From: a bacterium
GTDB taxonomy: Bacteria > SZUA-79 > Acidulodesulfobacterales > Acidulodesulfobacteraceae
Reading direction: 5' to 3'
DNA length: 14,920 bases
Assembly: GCA_021813595.1 (NCBI GenBank)
Contig: JAKAKF010000285.1
Coordinates: forward strand, 1-14,920
The translations under genes were made by a program, and so were the position numbers. The notes beneath the pieces are model-generated. The model did not search any database, had not been told where the DNA came from, and saw only the letters and a list, made by a program, of their open reading frames with translations. Shown in pieces: positions 1 through 7,281 of this stretch (positions are counted from its first letter, which is position 1; each line of letters begins with the position of its first letter).

Positions 1-176
1 CCGGTTATGGAGATGCCGATAAAAGCCAGATGAAAGATGCCCTGAAGCTTATTTGCGCCTCTAACGGCGCTAACGTAACGGAGTTTTTAAACCAAAATCT
101 TGACGATAATATATCGGATGCGCTTTCGATTGCAGTTTGCTGTGCTACCGATATGGCGAATTTCGTTAGTATATAA
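1..176 (+). CDS. ruvC: RuvC Holliday junction resolvase, C-terminal fragment
   Basis: This is the 3' end of ruvC, cut by the window start; the reading frame begins at base 3 and stops with TAA at 174-176. RuvC is the dimeric endonuclease that cuts Holliday junctions held by RuvAB. The visible 57 residues start GYGDADKSQMKDAL, matching the family's G-x-G-x-A-x-K-x-Q-V region. They end in DDNISDALSIAV, matching the last active-site motif (DAADALAIAI in E. coli RuvC, Asp138 and Asp141). The second Asp is present in SDAL. The position three residues earlier, Asp138 in E. coli and His143 in Thermus, is Asn here with an Asp just before it. It is followed 12 bases later by ruvA, the classic ruvCAB order. 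Identification rests on the short motif match plus context. Confidence 0.88.
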   Translation, partial: GYGDADKSQMKDALKLICASNGANVTEFLNQNLDDNISDALSIAVCCATDMANFVSI

Positions 177-188
177 TTATATATAAAA

Positions 189-953
189 ATGATAGCATTT
201 TTGCGCGGAACGTTAATTTACAGAGATATTGAAAAGTCGCTTATTATTTTAGAAACGGGCGGGGTAGGATACGAGGTATATATGCCGATGCCGAATTTTG
301 AAAAAAATTCTGCATACGTAAACGAAGGCATGGATTTGAGCCTTTTTATCCACACCTACGTCAGGGAAGACAGAATAACGCTTTACGGTTTCGATACGAG
401 GCTTCAGAGGGAAATTTTTTCGCTTCTTTTGGACGTAAAAGACGTCGGCCCGAAACTTGCCGTTACCATCCTTTCCAGCATAGATGCCGGAAATCTGATA
501 AATATCCTGACTATGCAGGATATATCAGCTCTCTGCGCCATTAAAGGCATAGGGCAGTCTAAAGCAGAACGGATAATAATGGAGCTGAAGAATAAAATAC
601 TAAAGAAATCGGCGGCGTTTAACGATATAAAAGCTAGAGACATCAGCATAAAGAACAGTAAATACAGGGAAAGCGAAGATGCAAATTTAAATTCGGAAAA
701 ATTACGACTGACTCCGGAAAATAAAAACGGAGGCGAGATAATAAACCGGTCAATAACCGCTGAAAAACAGCCCTCCGATATAATAATGGAATCCGCTCAG
801 GCGCTTGAGGCGCTCGGCTATTCGAGGCTCGATTCCTTTAACCTTGCAAGCAAGGTGTTCAGCGCGGTTAAATCCGAAGGAAACATTCCGGCCGCCACCG
901 AAGATTTAACTAAGGAATGCTTAAGGCATATATATTCCAAGAAAAATTTATAA
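189..953 (+). CDS. ruvA: RuvA, Holliday junction branch-migration DNA-binding subunit
   Basis: RuvA tetramers bind the four-way junction and load RuvB rings for branch migration in the cytoplasm. The N-terminal OB-fold domain begins with the typical MIAFLRG and runs to about residue 65. Two helix-hairpin-helix motifs follow, around 80-97 (LDVKDVGPKLAVTIL) and 115-132 (LCAIKGIGQSKAERII). A C-terminal three-helix domain at about 198-250 (ALEALGYS and onward) is the RuvB-binding part. At 254 residues it is longer than the usual roughly 200. The extra length is a polar, charged linker at about 140-196 between domains II and III. The ATG lies 12 bases after ruvC with no clear Shine-Dalgarno, so translation is probably coupled to ruvC. 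It overlaps or abuts ruvB, as in other ruvAB operons. The domain order leaves little doubt about the identity. Confidence 0.95.
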   Translation: MIAFLRGTLIYRDIEKSLIILETGGVGYEVYMPMPNFEKNSAYVNEGMDLSLFIHTYVREDRITLYGFDTRLQREIFSLLLDVKDVGPKLAVTILSSIDAGNLINILTMQDISALCAIKGIGQSKAERIIMELKNKILKKSAAFNDIKARDISIKNSKYRESEDANLNSEKLRLTPENKNGGEIINRSITAEKQPSDIIMESAQALEALGYSRLDSFNLASKVFSAVKSEGNIPAATEDLTKECLRHIYSKKNL

Positions 954-961
954 ATATCATT

Positions 962-2053
962 ATGGCATCGTTCAAAAAAGAATTTAAAAGCGCGGAAGAC
1001 GAAAAAATTACGAAAAATGCGTCTGAAAATGCGGACGATGCGGTGTCTCCAGTTTCTCCTGAAAAAGATGAGGCGGGCGATTTCGACAACCCCGTAAGGC
1101 CGCTATCATTCGACGAATACATAGGGCAGACGAAATTAAAGAAAAATCTCCTTATTTTTATAAACGCATCTAAAAAAAGGGCCTCGAACCTTGGACATCA
1201 CGACCTAGACCACCTGCTGTTTTTCGGACCTCCCGGCCTCGGCAAGACCACACTTGCGGGAATTATAGCGAAAGAACTCGGCGTAAACATTAAAATAACG
1301 TCGGGGCCTTCGATAGAAAAGGCGGGCGATATAGCCGCTCTTTTATCAGCCGTTTCCAACGGCGATATAATCTTTATCGACGAAATACACAGGTTGCCTA
1401 AGCCTGCCGCAGAAATGCTTTATCCAGCCATGGAAGATTTTAAGCTCGACATCATAATAGGCGAGGGCGCAACGGCTAAATCCATAAGAATAAATCTGCC
1501 GCGGTTCACTCTTGTAGGCGCTACGACCAGAGCCGGGCTTATCCCGTCGCCCTTGAGGGACAGGTTCGGTTTTACCGCCCGCCTTGAATATTATGATGAG
1601 AAAGAACTTGCCGGTATAGTAGCCAGAAGCGCAAAACTTTACGGCATAGGTATCGAAAACGCCGCCGCCGTCGAAATAGCCCGCCGTTCCAGAGGAACGC
1701 CCAGGATAGCCAACAGGCTTTTAAGGAGGCTCAGGGATTATATGGCGCATCTTAAAGAAGACCGCATAACGCTTGAGGTTGCGAAATTCGGCATCGAAAG
1801 CCTCGGAATAGATGAACTCGGTTTGGACGCCAACGATATTCTTTTTTTAAAAACAGTTATCGAAAAATTTGGAGGCGGACCCGTCGGCATCGAAACTATA
1901 GCGCAGGCTATGAACGACGAGAAAGACACACTCGAAGACGTCGTCGAGCCTTATCTTGTCGCCTGCGGATTTATACAGCGTTCTAAAAAAGGAAGGGTAG
2001 CTACGGAACTTGCATACAGACACTTCGGGTTAATAAAAGAAGATTCGCTGTGA
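962..2053 (+). CDS. ruvB: RuvB, Holliday junction branch-migration ATPase
   Basis: RuvB is the hexameric AAA+ motor that pulls DNA through the RuvA-bound junction. With the ATG at 962 the protein has 363 residues. Visible motifs are Walker A GPPGLGKT (89-96), Walker B FIDEIH (138-143), the sensor/arginine-finger segment GATTRAGLIPSPLRDRFG (186-203) and sensor 2 RGTPRIANRLLRR (244-256). The C-terminal winged helix ends GFIQRSKKGRVAT...AYRHFG. The first 40 residues are a low-complexity charged extension before the conserved RPLSFDEYIGQ. An in-frame ATG at 917 would add 15 residues and overlap ruvA by 37 bases. I prefer 962 because it lies 8 bases past the ruvA stop and the family is usually 330-350 residues; neither start has a good ribosome binding site. 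It is the last gene of the ruvCAB operon. Confidence 0.96.
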   Translation: MASFKKEFKSAEDEKITKNASENADDAVSPVSPEKDEAGDFDNPVRPLSFDEYIGQTKLKKNLLIFINASKKRASNLGHHDLDHLLFFGPPGLGKTTLAGIIAKELGVNIKITSGPSIEKAGDIAALLSAVSNGDIIFIDEIHRLPKPAAEMLYPAMEDFKLDIIIGEGATAKSIRINLPRFTLVGATTRAGLIPSPLRDRFGFTARLEYYDEKELAGIVARSAKLYGIGIENAAAVEIARRSRGTPRIANRLLRRLRDYMAHLKEDRITLEVAKFGIESLGIDELGLDANDILFLKTVIEKFGGGPVGIETIAQAMNDEKDTLEDVVEPYLVACGFIQRSKKGRVATELAYRHFGLIKEDSL

Positions 2054-2186
2054 ACTATTATGCTCATTATGACGGCAAATGTATGTGAATAATAGTTCGC
2101 ATATTACTTTAGAGCAATACGGTATAAAGCCTTCCGCCTATTCTCAATAAATCTAACTTATTGATTTTCTTAAATGAAACAGAACA

Positions 2187-2223
2187 ATAAAAGGGGACAG
2201 ATTTAAAATCTGCCCCCTTTTAT
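2187..2223. repeat. Long hairpin (GGGGACAGATTT type): terminator and/or REP/MITE-like element
   Basis: Arms at 2187-2204 and 2206-2223 pair over 18 bases with a single A-C mismatch around a one-base centre, so the real loop would be a few bases wider. The core reads AAAAGGGGACAGATTT on the left arm. The right arm ends in a T-rich tract (TTTTATACTTTT), so it would work as a Rho-independent terminator after ruvB. From memory, the AAAAGGGGACAGATTT palindrome recurs in many deltaproteobacterial-type genomes near IS200-like Y1 (REP-associated) transposases. It could therefore be a dispersed element recruited as a terminator. The structure is seen directly; the family assignment is inference. Confidence 0.7.
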
Positions 2224-2237
2224 ACTTTTATACATTA

Positions 2238-2253
2238 TGGCATATTTATTGCA
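2238..2253 (+). promoter_or_regulatory. Candidate sigma54 (-24/-12) promoter of lpxC
   Basis: TGGCAT, five bases, then TTGCA gives GG and GC exactly ten bases apart, very near the sigma54 consensus TGGCAC-N5-TTGCW. Transcription would start near 2264, leaving a leader of about 37 bases before the lpxC ATG. A weaker sigma70 reading (TTGCAA at 2249, TATATT at 2271, 16-base spacer) overlaps it, so the sigma factor is not certain. A possible activator site is the inverted repeat TCAATAA-N7-TTATTGA at 2144-2164, about 110 bases upstream of the start. Confidence 0.5.
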
Positions 2254-2300
2254 AATAAAAATTTGTATTTTATATTTATTTTTTAGAGGCTTAATTAATC

Positions 2301-3281
2301 ATGGAAAACTATGCGGTATTAAAAGAAGAAAAAAACGAACCTCAATGCACTGTTTTAAATGTACTTTATTTTAAAGGGATAGGACTTCATACAGGAAAAG
2401 AGGCATCCATAGTAGTAAAGCCGTCGAAAGCCGATTCCGGCATAACGTTCGTCAGGAAAGACTTGAATCCCAACATAATAATAAAAGCTAAAGCGGACAA
2501 CGTGTGTTCGACTTTGCTTAGAACCAGTATAGGGCTTAAAAAGGAAGGGAACGCCAAAGATGTTTCGGGATGTATTTCCACCGTCGAACACTTGATGTCG
2601 GCGCTGTGGGGCGCGGGAATAGACAACGCTTTAATAGAAGTTTACGGATGCGAAATTCCGGCTATGGACGGAAGCGCAAGGGTTTTTTACGAATCTTTTT
2701 ACGAAAGCGGCATCAAAGAACTTAACGCAAAAAGAAAATACATCGAAATACTTAAACCGATTACCGTGGAAAGCGAAAGCGAAGGTAAAGGCTCATCTAT
2801 TTCCGTATATCCTTCCGAAGATTTTGAAATATCCTACGATATGGACTTTAACCATCCGTTAGTACAGTCCGGTTCGTTCGATATGAAAATAGACGGGTTC
2901 AATTTTTACGGCGAAATTTCAAAGGCAAGAACGTTCGGATTTTTAAAAGACGTCGAATATTTAAAAAAGAACGGCCTTGCATTGGGCGGCAGTTTGGACA
3001 ATGCTTTAGTGCTTGACGAAATATCAGTCCTTAATAAAGAAGGTTTGAGATACAAAGACGAGTTCATAAGACATAAAGTTCTGGACTTAATAGGCGATTT
3101 ATATCTTTCCGGCTACAGAATCAAAGGAAGGGTGCTGGCAAAAAAGACGGGGCACGATATGAATTCAAAAATAGTAAAAAAAATAGGAGAGCGTTTAATG
3201 AACATTCCGTTTACAGTGGAAAAAAAGGAAGGTAACGGTTTTATTAATGTAAGTAATTCCGCTGCAACTGTTTTTGCATAA
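2301..3281 (+). CDS. lpxC: LpxC, UDP-3-O-acyl-N-acetylglucosamine deacetylase
   Basis: LpxC is the zinc-dependent, committed step of lipid A synthesis, removing the acetyl group from UDP-3-O-acyl-GlcNAc in the cytoplasm. The 326-residue sequence shows both domains. The first carries GIGLHTGK (26-33) and STVEHLMSAL (93-102), holding catalytic Glu96 and zinc ligand His97, followed by the EIPAMDGSA segment. The second carries ARTFGF, then RHKVLDLIGDLYLSG (257-271) with zinc ligands His258 and Asp262, and GHDMNS (284-289) with catalytic His285. All catalytic residues are present and the length is only slightly above the usual 300-310. AGAGG at 2284-2288 is a modest ribosome binding site. The gene stands alone between the ruvB hairpin and the beta-barrel gene's promoter, with a sigma54-like sequence in front. 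It shows that the organism makes lipopolysaccharide. Confidence 0.96.
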   Translation: MENYAVLKEEKNEPQCTVLNVLYFKGIGLHTGKEASIVVKPSKADSGITFVRKDLNPNIIIKAKADNVCSTLLRTSIGLKKEGNAKDVSGCISTVEHLMSALWGAGIDNALIEVYGCEIPAMDGSARVFYESFYESGIKELNAKRKYIEILKPITVESESEGKGSSISVYPSEDFEISYDMDFNHPLVQSGSFDMKIDGFNFYGEISKARTFGFLKDVEYLKKNGLALGGSLDNALVLDEISVLNKEGLRYKDEFIRHKVLDLIGDLYLSGYRIKGRVLAKKTGHDMNSKIVKKIGERLMNIPFTVEKKEGNGFINVSNSAATVFA

Positions 3282-3354
3282 GAATTATCCGCATATTAGA
3301 ATATTTGAATAGTTTAATATATAATAAATTTTTCTTAAAAATTATTAATTTTTC

Positions 3355-3382
3355 TTGACAAGTTTACTGTATATATGATAAC
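3355..3382 (+). promoter_or_regulatory. Sigma70-type promoter of the outer-membrane protein gene
   Basis: A perfect -35 TTGACA at 3355-3360 is followed after 16 bases by GATAAC (3377-3382). The predicted start near 3389 leaves a leader of about 100 bases. A direct repeat of AATTTTTCTT at 3327 and 3347, spaced 20 bases, overlaps the upstream edge of the -35. The perfect -35 and the very strong ribosome binding site suggest high expression. Confidence 0.65.
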
Positions 3383-3492
3383 TTTTAATTTAAGTTTTTG
3401 TTTTAAGCGTTAACGAAGGAAGTTTGACAGGGGGCTATTGAGTTATTAAGATTAAGAAAAATTTAAAAATCTAAATTACCAAGGAGGTAAAG

Positions 3493-5190
3493 ATGAAAAA
3501 AAGATTTTCTTTGCCGGCATTAGTTATTACAGTTGCAATTGCCGGTTTATTAACGTTAACAATGACGACTTCGTCTTATGCAGCGGCGCAGGCAGCTAAT
3601 AAAGGAGTTTCATTTTCTCTGAGCGGCCAGTATATCGCAAGGGGATTCTGGGCGCAAAACCAAACGGAAGATTTTAATTCAAGCGCTGGTTTTCCTACAA
3701 ACAACAGCTTTCAGGCTTTTACCCAGAGATTAAGATTGAACGCAGCGCTTAACTATGGAACTGCCGGGGGCGGAATGCCTCTCGCAAGCATTTTGACGCA
3801 GTTTGATTTAACCAACGACTACAATCCGACAGGTCTTGCTCCTAACGGATACGGCACGAACGGCTGGAGCACTTTAGGTTATACTGCCGCTCCGACGGGG
3901 TTTAACCATGATTTTAACACCTTCGGCTTGAGGCAGGCTTACCTTCGTTTAGTATCGCCTGTAGGCATGTGGATGGTCGGGCGTATGCCGGTTAAGTTCG
4001 GTTTGGGCATAGCGGTCAATACAAATGCCGACGGATTGGGTGATTTTCTTCCCTTAAGCTCTGCAGATTTAGGCGTATTTCTCGGGGTTTTAATCGGTAA
4101 CGAGACTACTTCGTATTCTTATTACCCTGCTACTGCTACCGGAGGAAATCAATATCCTGCGATTGCTACTCCCGCGATAAGCCCTTATTATACTCATATT
4201 CAGATGGGCACGATACCGACGCTCGAAGTTATGATGCTTAAGCCCGTCAATCATTTTACGGGAAGCCTGTGGCTGACGGAAGCCCACTTAAACCAATTTA
4301 CCGCTTTACCCGGTCCCTTCTATAATTCTACTACAGGAACTTTTAATACGAGTGTCGATGAGAGCATATATTATCCTACAGCAAACGTAACATTCGGAGG
4401 ACTATCGGGAACATATAACAGCGGGAAAGGAACTATAGTAAAAGGCGAATTTGATTATTTCAGGGGGCATATAATTGCTTCAAATGCTGCACTTAGCGGA
4501 ATTCCAGCCGGATACACAGTTGCAGATATTTGTTCGGCATATCCTACCCAATGTCCTGTGCCTGTTATACCGTCAGGCAGCAACCAGTACGATGCGGTCA
4601 GCTCTTACGACTTATATTTAAGCGGTTCTCAGGCGATTAACGCCTCGATGCCTTTAACTTTAGGGGTTAAATTTGGAATAGGCGCTCCTATTGCAAACGG
4701 AGATTACAACTTTACATACTATTCTATGCAACAGAATACAAGGACGCTTTTCGGAAATGTTCTAGGCAGCAATTGGCAGCCTATCATGATGTCGTCGCCT
4801 GGAATAGCCTATATATATACCTCAGCAAGCGCAACTGGAGCCAACCTTGCAAATAAGTGGGATCTTATGGTAGATTTAACCGAGCATCTTGGGAACGGAA
4901 ATTCCCTCGAGGAAGCTGTCGTTCACGAGTCGTGGCTTAAAACGAGCATGAATATAACAGGCAATAATTACTCAACTCAGATGTTCGGCGGGTCAAATAT
5001 AGGCAACGAATTCGACCTTGACTTTACGCATCATTTTACAAAAACTTTAGCATGGCAGGCGTGGGGCGGATATGTGTGGACCGGAAGCGGCGTAGATTCA
5101 TACAGTGCTACTTCAACTGGCGGAGTACCATCCACAGCCACTCATAAAGATATTACGGCTCTTGGAACCGCCGTTATATTTAATTTCTAA
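3493..5190 (+). CDS. Outer-membrane beta-barrel protein, putative porin
   Basis: A secreted 565-residue protein. The N-terminus has a Sec signal peptide: MKKR, a hydrophobic stretch at about 8-25, then SSYAAAQA with likely cleavage after Ala30-Ala34. The mature part alternates short amphipathic, aromatic-rich segments with Gly/Ser/Asn/Thr-rich turns, as in beta-barrels. It ends GTAVIFNF, a C-terminal Phe typical of BAM-assembled outer-membrane proteins. Stretches such as FSLSGQYIARGFW, QRLRLNAALNYG and VGRMPVKFGLGI resemble strand-turn patterns of large porins. I cannot assign a family, and the transported substrate is unknown. AAGGAGGT at 3481-3488 is a perfect Shine-Dalgarno five bases ahead of the ATG. 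With the consensus -35 and strong terminator this is a single-gene, probably abundant, transcript. Outer-membrane localisation is well supported; porin function is inferred. Confidence 0.8.
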   Translation: MKKRFSLPALVITVAIAGLLTLTMTTSSYAAAQAANKGVSFSLSGQYIARGFWAQNQTEDFNSSAGFPTNNSFQAFTQRLRLNAALNYGTAGGGMPLASILTQFDLTNDYNPTGLAPNGYGTNGWSTLGYTAAPTGFNHDFNTFGLRQAYLRLVSPVGMWMVGRMPVKFGLGIAVNTNADGLGDFLPLSSADLGVFLGVLIGNETTSYSYYPATATGGNQYPAIATPAISPYYTHIQMGTIPTLEVMMLKPVNHFTGSLWLTEAHLNQFTALPGPFYNSTTGTFNTSVDESIYYPTANVTFGGLSGTYNSGKGTIVKGEFDYFRGHIIASNAALSGIPAGYTVADICSAYPTQCPVPVIPSGSNQYDAVSSYDLYLSGSQAINASMPLTLGVKFGIGAPIANGDYNFTYYSMQQNTRTLFGNVLGSNWQPIMMSSPGIAYIYTSASATGANLANKWDLMVDLTEHLGNGNSLEEAVVHESWLKTSMNITGNNYSTQMFGGSNIGNEFDLDFTHHFTKTLAWQAWGGYVWTGSGVDSYSATSTGGVPSTATHKDITALGTAVIFNF

Positions 5191-5236
5191 TAATTGCAAA
5201 GCAAAAGTCGATAGTTCAGGTTTAATAAGTGACTAT

Positions 5237-5272
5237 AAAACCCCCTGAAGCAAATAAGCTTCAGGGGGTTTT
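5237..5272. terminator. Strong Rho-independent terminator after the porin gene
   Basis: A perfect 15-base-pair stem (AAAACCCCCTGAAGC at 5237-5251 with its complement at 5258-5272) closes a six-base AAATAA loop and is followed by TTTTTATTTTT. A-tract and T-tract flank the GC core on both sides, so it can also stop minus-strand transcription coming from the symporter gene. Confidence 0.95.
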
Positions 5273-5326
5273 TATTTTTGTATAGCGGATTATTATAATT
5301 ATAGGAGTAGCTTTTAGTACAGCTTA

Positions 5327-5374
5327 AAAGGCGGCGGCATTCTGTGTGGGAATTCACGACTGAATGCCGCCTTT
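5327..5374 (-). terminator. Terminator-like hairpin after the symporter gene
   Basis: Arms share GGCGGCATTC (5333-5342) and its complement (5362-5371), extended by AAA/TTT across a three-base GGC bulge, with a 19-base loop. Read on the minus strand it lies about 25 bases after the symporter stop codon and ends in CCTTTT, a short T-run. It probably ends the DUF3311-symporter transcript, backed up by the stronger hairpin beyond it. Confidence 0.6.
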
Positions 5375-5399
5375 ATAAAGAGCTATTAAAACTTTGTAA

Positions 5400-6905
5400 T
5401 TACTGTTTCCTGAAGGCTCCGGCAACAATGGACCAACACACGGTAACGGCAAGATTTAAAATAAGCGCAATGAGCGCTACATACAGTAATCCGTACGGTG
5501 TTTTCATAAAGGTAGTAACTATCGCATGTCCCGCGTTGGCCCGAAGCACGAAATATATGCCAGAAAATGTTCCTACAAACCAGCCTGCAATCAAAGCGTT
5601 TTTGTCTAACCATTTCGTGTATAAACCTATAAATATCGGTGGAAGGGTCTGCACTATAAGTATCCCTCCAAGTAGTTGAAGCTGTATCGAATATGTTTCG
5701 GGAACTAAAAAAACAAAACCTAATGCTAGAAACTTAAAAATTACCGACGACCATTTTGCTATTTTAGTTTCCGATTCGCTGCTAAGGCTAGGTACAAATT
5801 CTTTTATAACATTTCTAGTCAAAAGGTTAGCCTGGGATATAGCCATAATTGCCGCCGGCACTAATCCTCCGATGAAAATCCCCAGAAAAGCGAAACCTGT
5901 AAACCACGAAGGCATCGTAGATTGAATTAAAGCAGGAACAACGAGGGTTCCATTACTCCCTACCGTTTTTAGCGCTTCCGGAACGGCATATACAAGTACT
6001 CCGAATAATGCAAGGAAAGCAAGCCCGAGACCGTATATAGGCAAAAGCGCAGTACTCAATCTGACGCTTTTGGCGCTTTTGGCGCTCAGCACGCCGTTAA
6101 TAGCATGAGGATAAAGATACAGGGCAAACGCGCTCAATATAAACAGGCTTATATATGCATTGACGAGCACCGGCGGCAGAGTCGCGTAATCCACCGGAGG
6201 CTTTTTCCCCGCCCCCATATGTCCCGCGACCGCAAAGGCATGAGAAAAACCGCCGTAAGCGAGAGGAACAAAAATTATAATAACTATAACCGTTATTAAA
6301 ATTATTACGTCTTTCATAACGGCGGTTAGAACGGCCCCCCTGATTCCGCTCCAGTAGGTAAATACGGCAAGTATTACAAATGAAATTATCAGGGCGGTTT
6401 CACTGATAGTCTTAACGTCCCCGAACGGCAGAAGCATAACCTGAAGTACGGCTCTCATACCGACTATCTGTAGAGCTATATAAGGCAGTTCTGCCACAAT
6501 TCCCGTAAGGGCAATCAATACGGCAAGCGTTTTACTGTTAAATTTGTCTCTTACGAAATCGACCGCGGTTATGTAGCCTTTCTCTTTAGAAACTTTCCAT
6601 AGGCTCGGCATTACCACCATGGCCATTCCGAATGTAGCCATAACATAAGGAACCGCAAAAAAGAAAATGCTTCCTTTAGCGAATACGCCAGACGGTACAG
6701 CTATAAAAGTATAAGCCGTGTATATGTCTGCCCCTACTAAAAACCACATAAGGAAAGTGCCGATCTTATTGCCGGACAATGCCCATTCATGGAGAATATT
6801 CATATCCCCCTTTCTCCAGTTTGCGGCTTTAAAACCGATTATAACAAAAACCAGAAATAAAGCGGCAAAAACAAACAGTGTAATCATAGTATTTAGACTA
6901 ATCAT
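5400..6905 (-). CDS. SSS-family sodium:solute symporter, MctP-like (monocarboxylate type)
   Basis: An inner-membrane secondary transporter of 501 residues that would couple Na+ entry to uptake of a small organic solute. Most of the protein consists of hydrophobic segments consistent with about 13 membrane helices and a LeuT-type fold. Family marks are [28 protein letters not shown] near 39-68, [17 protein letters not shown] in the middle, and [20 protein letters not shown] in the second half. The last is typical of the SSS subgroup with the Rhizobium monocarboxylate permease MctP. Its ATG overlaps the DUF3311 stop codon as ATGA, and AGGAGG inside the DUF3311 end (6915-6920) serves as its ribosome binding site, so the two are translationally coupled. 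The substrate (acetate, lactate, pyruvate or another carboxylate) is inferred from the subgroup only and cannot be fixed from sequence. Confidence 0.87.
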   Translation of the reverse strand: MISLNTMITLFVFAALFLVFVIIGFKAANWRKGDMNILHEWALSGNKIGTFLMWFLVGADIYTAYTFIAVPSGVFAKGSIFFFAVPYVMATFGMAMVVMPSLWKVSKEKGYITAVDFVRDKFNSKTLAVLIALTGIVAELPYIALQIVGMRAVLQVMLLPFGDVKTISETALIISFVILAVFTYWSGIRGAVLTAVMKDVIILITVIVIIIFVPLAYGGFSHAFAVAGHMGAGKKPPVDYATLPPVLVNAYISLFILSAFALYLYPHAINGVLSAKSAKSVRLSTALLPIYGLGLAFLALFGVLVYAVPEALKTVGSNGTLVVPALIQSTMPSWFTGFAFLGIFIGGLVPAAIMAISQANLLTRNVIKEFVPSLSSESETKIAKWSSVIFKFLALGFVFLVPETYSIQLQLLGGILIVQTLPPIFIGLYTKWLDKNALIAGWFVGTFSGIYFVLRANAGHAIVTTFMKTPYGLLYVALIALILNLAVTVCWSIVAGAFRKQ

Positions 6906-7111
6906 AGGTCGTCGCCTCCTTTTTCTTTAGAAATTAACCTTGAGGCAGCTGAGTATAATACTGTGGCTATAACGAGCCATAAGGTTTGAAACCAGTAGAA
7001 AAACGGCATTCCAAGAAACGTCGGCTCTACCCGGTTATACAAAGGAACTGCGGCTAGAACTACTATGGGAATAATAATCAGTATTCCCGCCAATAGATAA
7101 CCCTTTTTCAT
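6902..7111 (-). CDS. DUF3311 small membrane protein, symporter partner
   Basis: A 69-residue protein with two hydrophobic helices (about 5-23 and 37-56). Between them lies the DUF3311 signature [24 protein letters not shown], at 22-45. DUF3311 genes are commonly found directly ahead of SSS symporters. The product is thought to be a small accessory subunit, comparable to the small partners of other SSS carriers, but no precise activity is established. GGGAGGA (plus-strand 7116-7122) is a good ribosome binding site just ahead of the ATG. The stop codon overlaps the symporter start by four bases. Family and pairing are confident; the molecular role is inference. Confidence 0.88.
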   Translation of the reverse strand: MKKGYLLAGILIIIPIVVLAAVPLYNRVEPTFLGMPFFYWFQTLWLVIATVLYSAASRLISKEKGGDDL

Positions 7112-7156
7112 AAAATCCTCCCTGTGTTTAATTAAAAATTATAATTTATAATTTTA

Positions 7157-7185
7157 TATATATATTAAATATATTTAATTATCAA
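7157..7185 (-). promoter_or_regulatory. Sigma70-type promoter of the DUF3311-symporter operon with a palindrome in its spacer
   Basis: Read on the minus strand, TTGATA (7185-7180), 17 bases, then TATATA (7162-7157) make a good sigma70 promoter, with a start near 7150 and a leader of about 40 bases. The spacer is almost entirely occupied by a perfect 16-base palindrome, ATTAAATATATTTAAT at 7164-7179. A second AT-only inverted repeat (10-base arms, 7135-7155) covers the predicted start. These positions suit a repressor operator, though AT-rich palindromes arise easily by chance. Confidence 0.5.
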
Positions 7186-7281
7186 GCCAAAAAAACGCCT
7201 GAAATATTTAATTCCGATTCCGCACCGTATTTCCGTTACATAATATAGATTTAAAACAACCGTTATGATAAAATTTTATAA

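Noticed and set aside
917..961. Upstream in-frame ATG giving RuvB 15 extra residues
   Set aside because: It overlaps ruvA by 37 bases, the added residues are not RuvB-like, and the family is shorter. ATG 962 lies 8 bases after the ruvA stop.
2052..2098. Inverted repeat GAACTATTAT / ATAATAGTTC overlapping the ruvB stop
   Set aside because: The 27-base loop and lack of a T-run argue against a terminator; AT-rich arms of 10 bases could arise by chance, so I left it out of the features.
5344..5679. 111-residue open frame on the plus strand opposite the symporter C-terminus
   Set aside because: It starts inside the terminator hairpin with no ribosome binding site and is a shadow of the symporter coding sequence.
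7112..7281. Sigma54 promoter in the symporter/kinase intergenic region
   Set aside because: TTGGCTT on the minus strand lacks the GC of the -12 element, and GG/GC pairs elsewhere are nine bases apart rather than ten.
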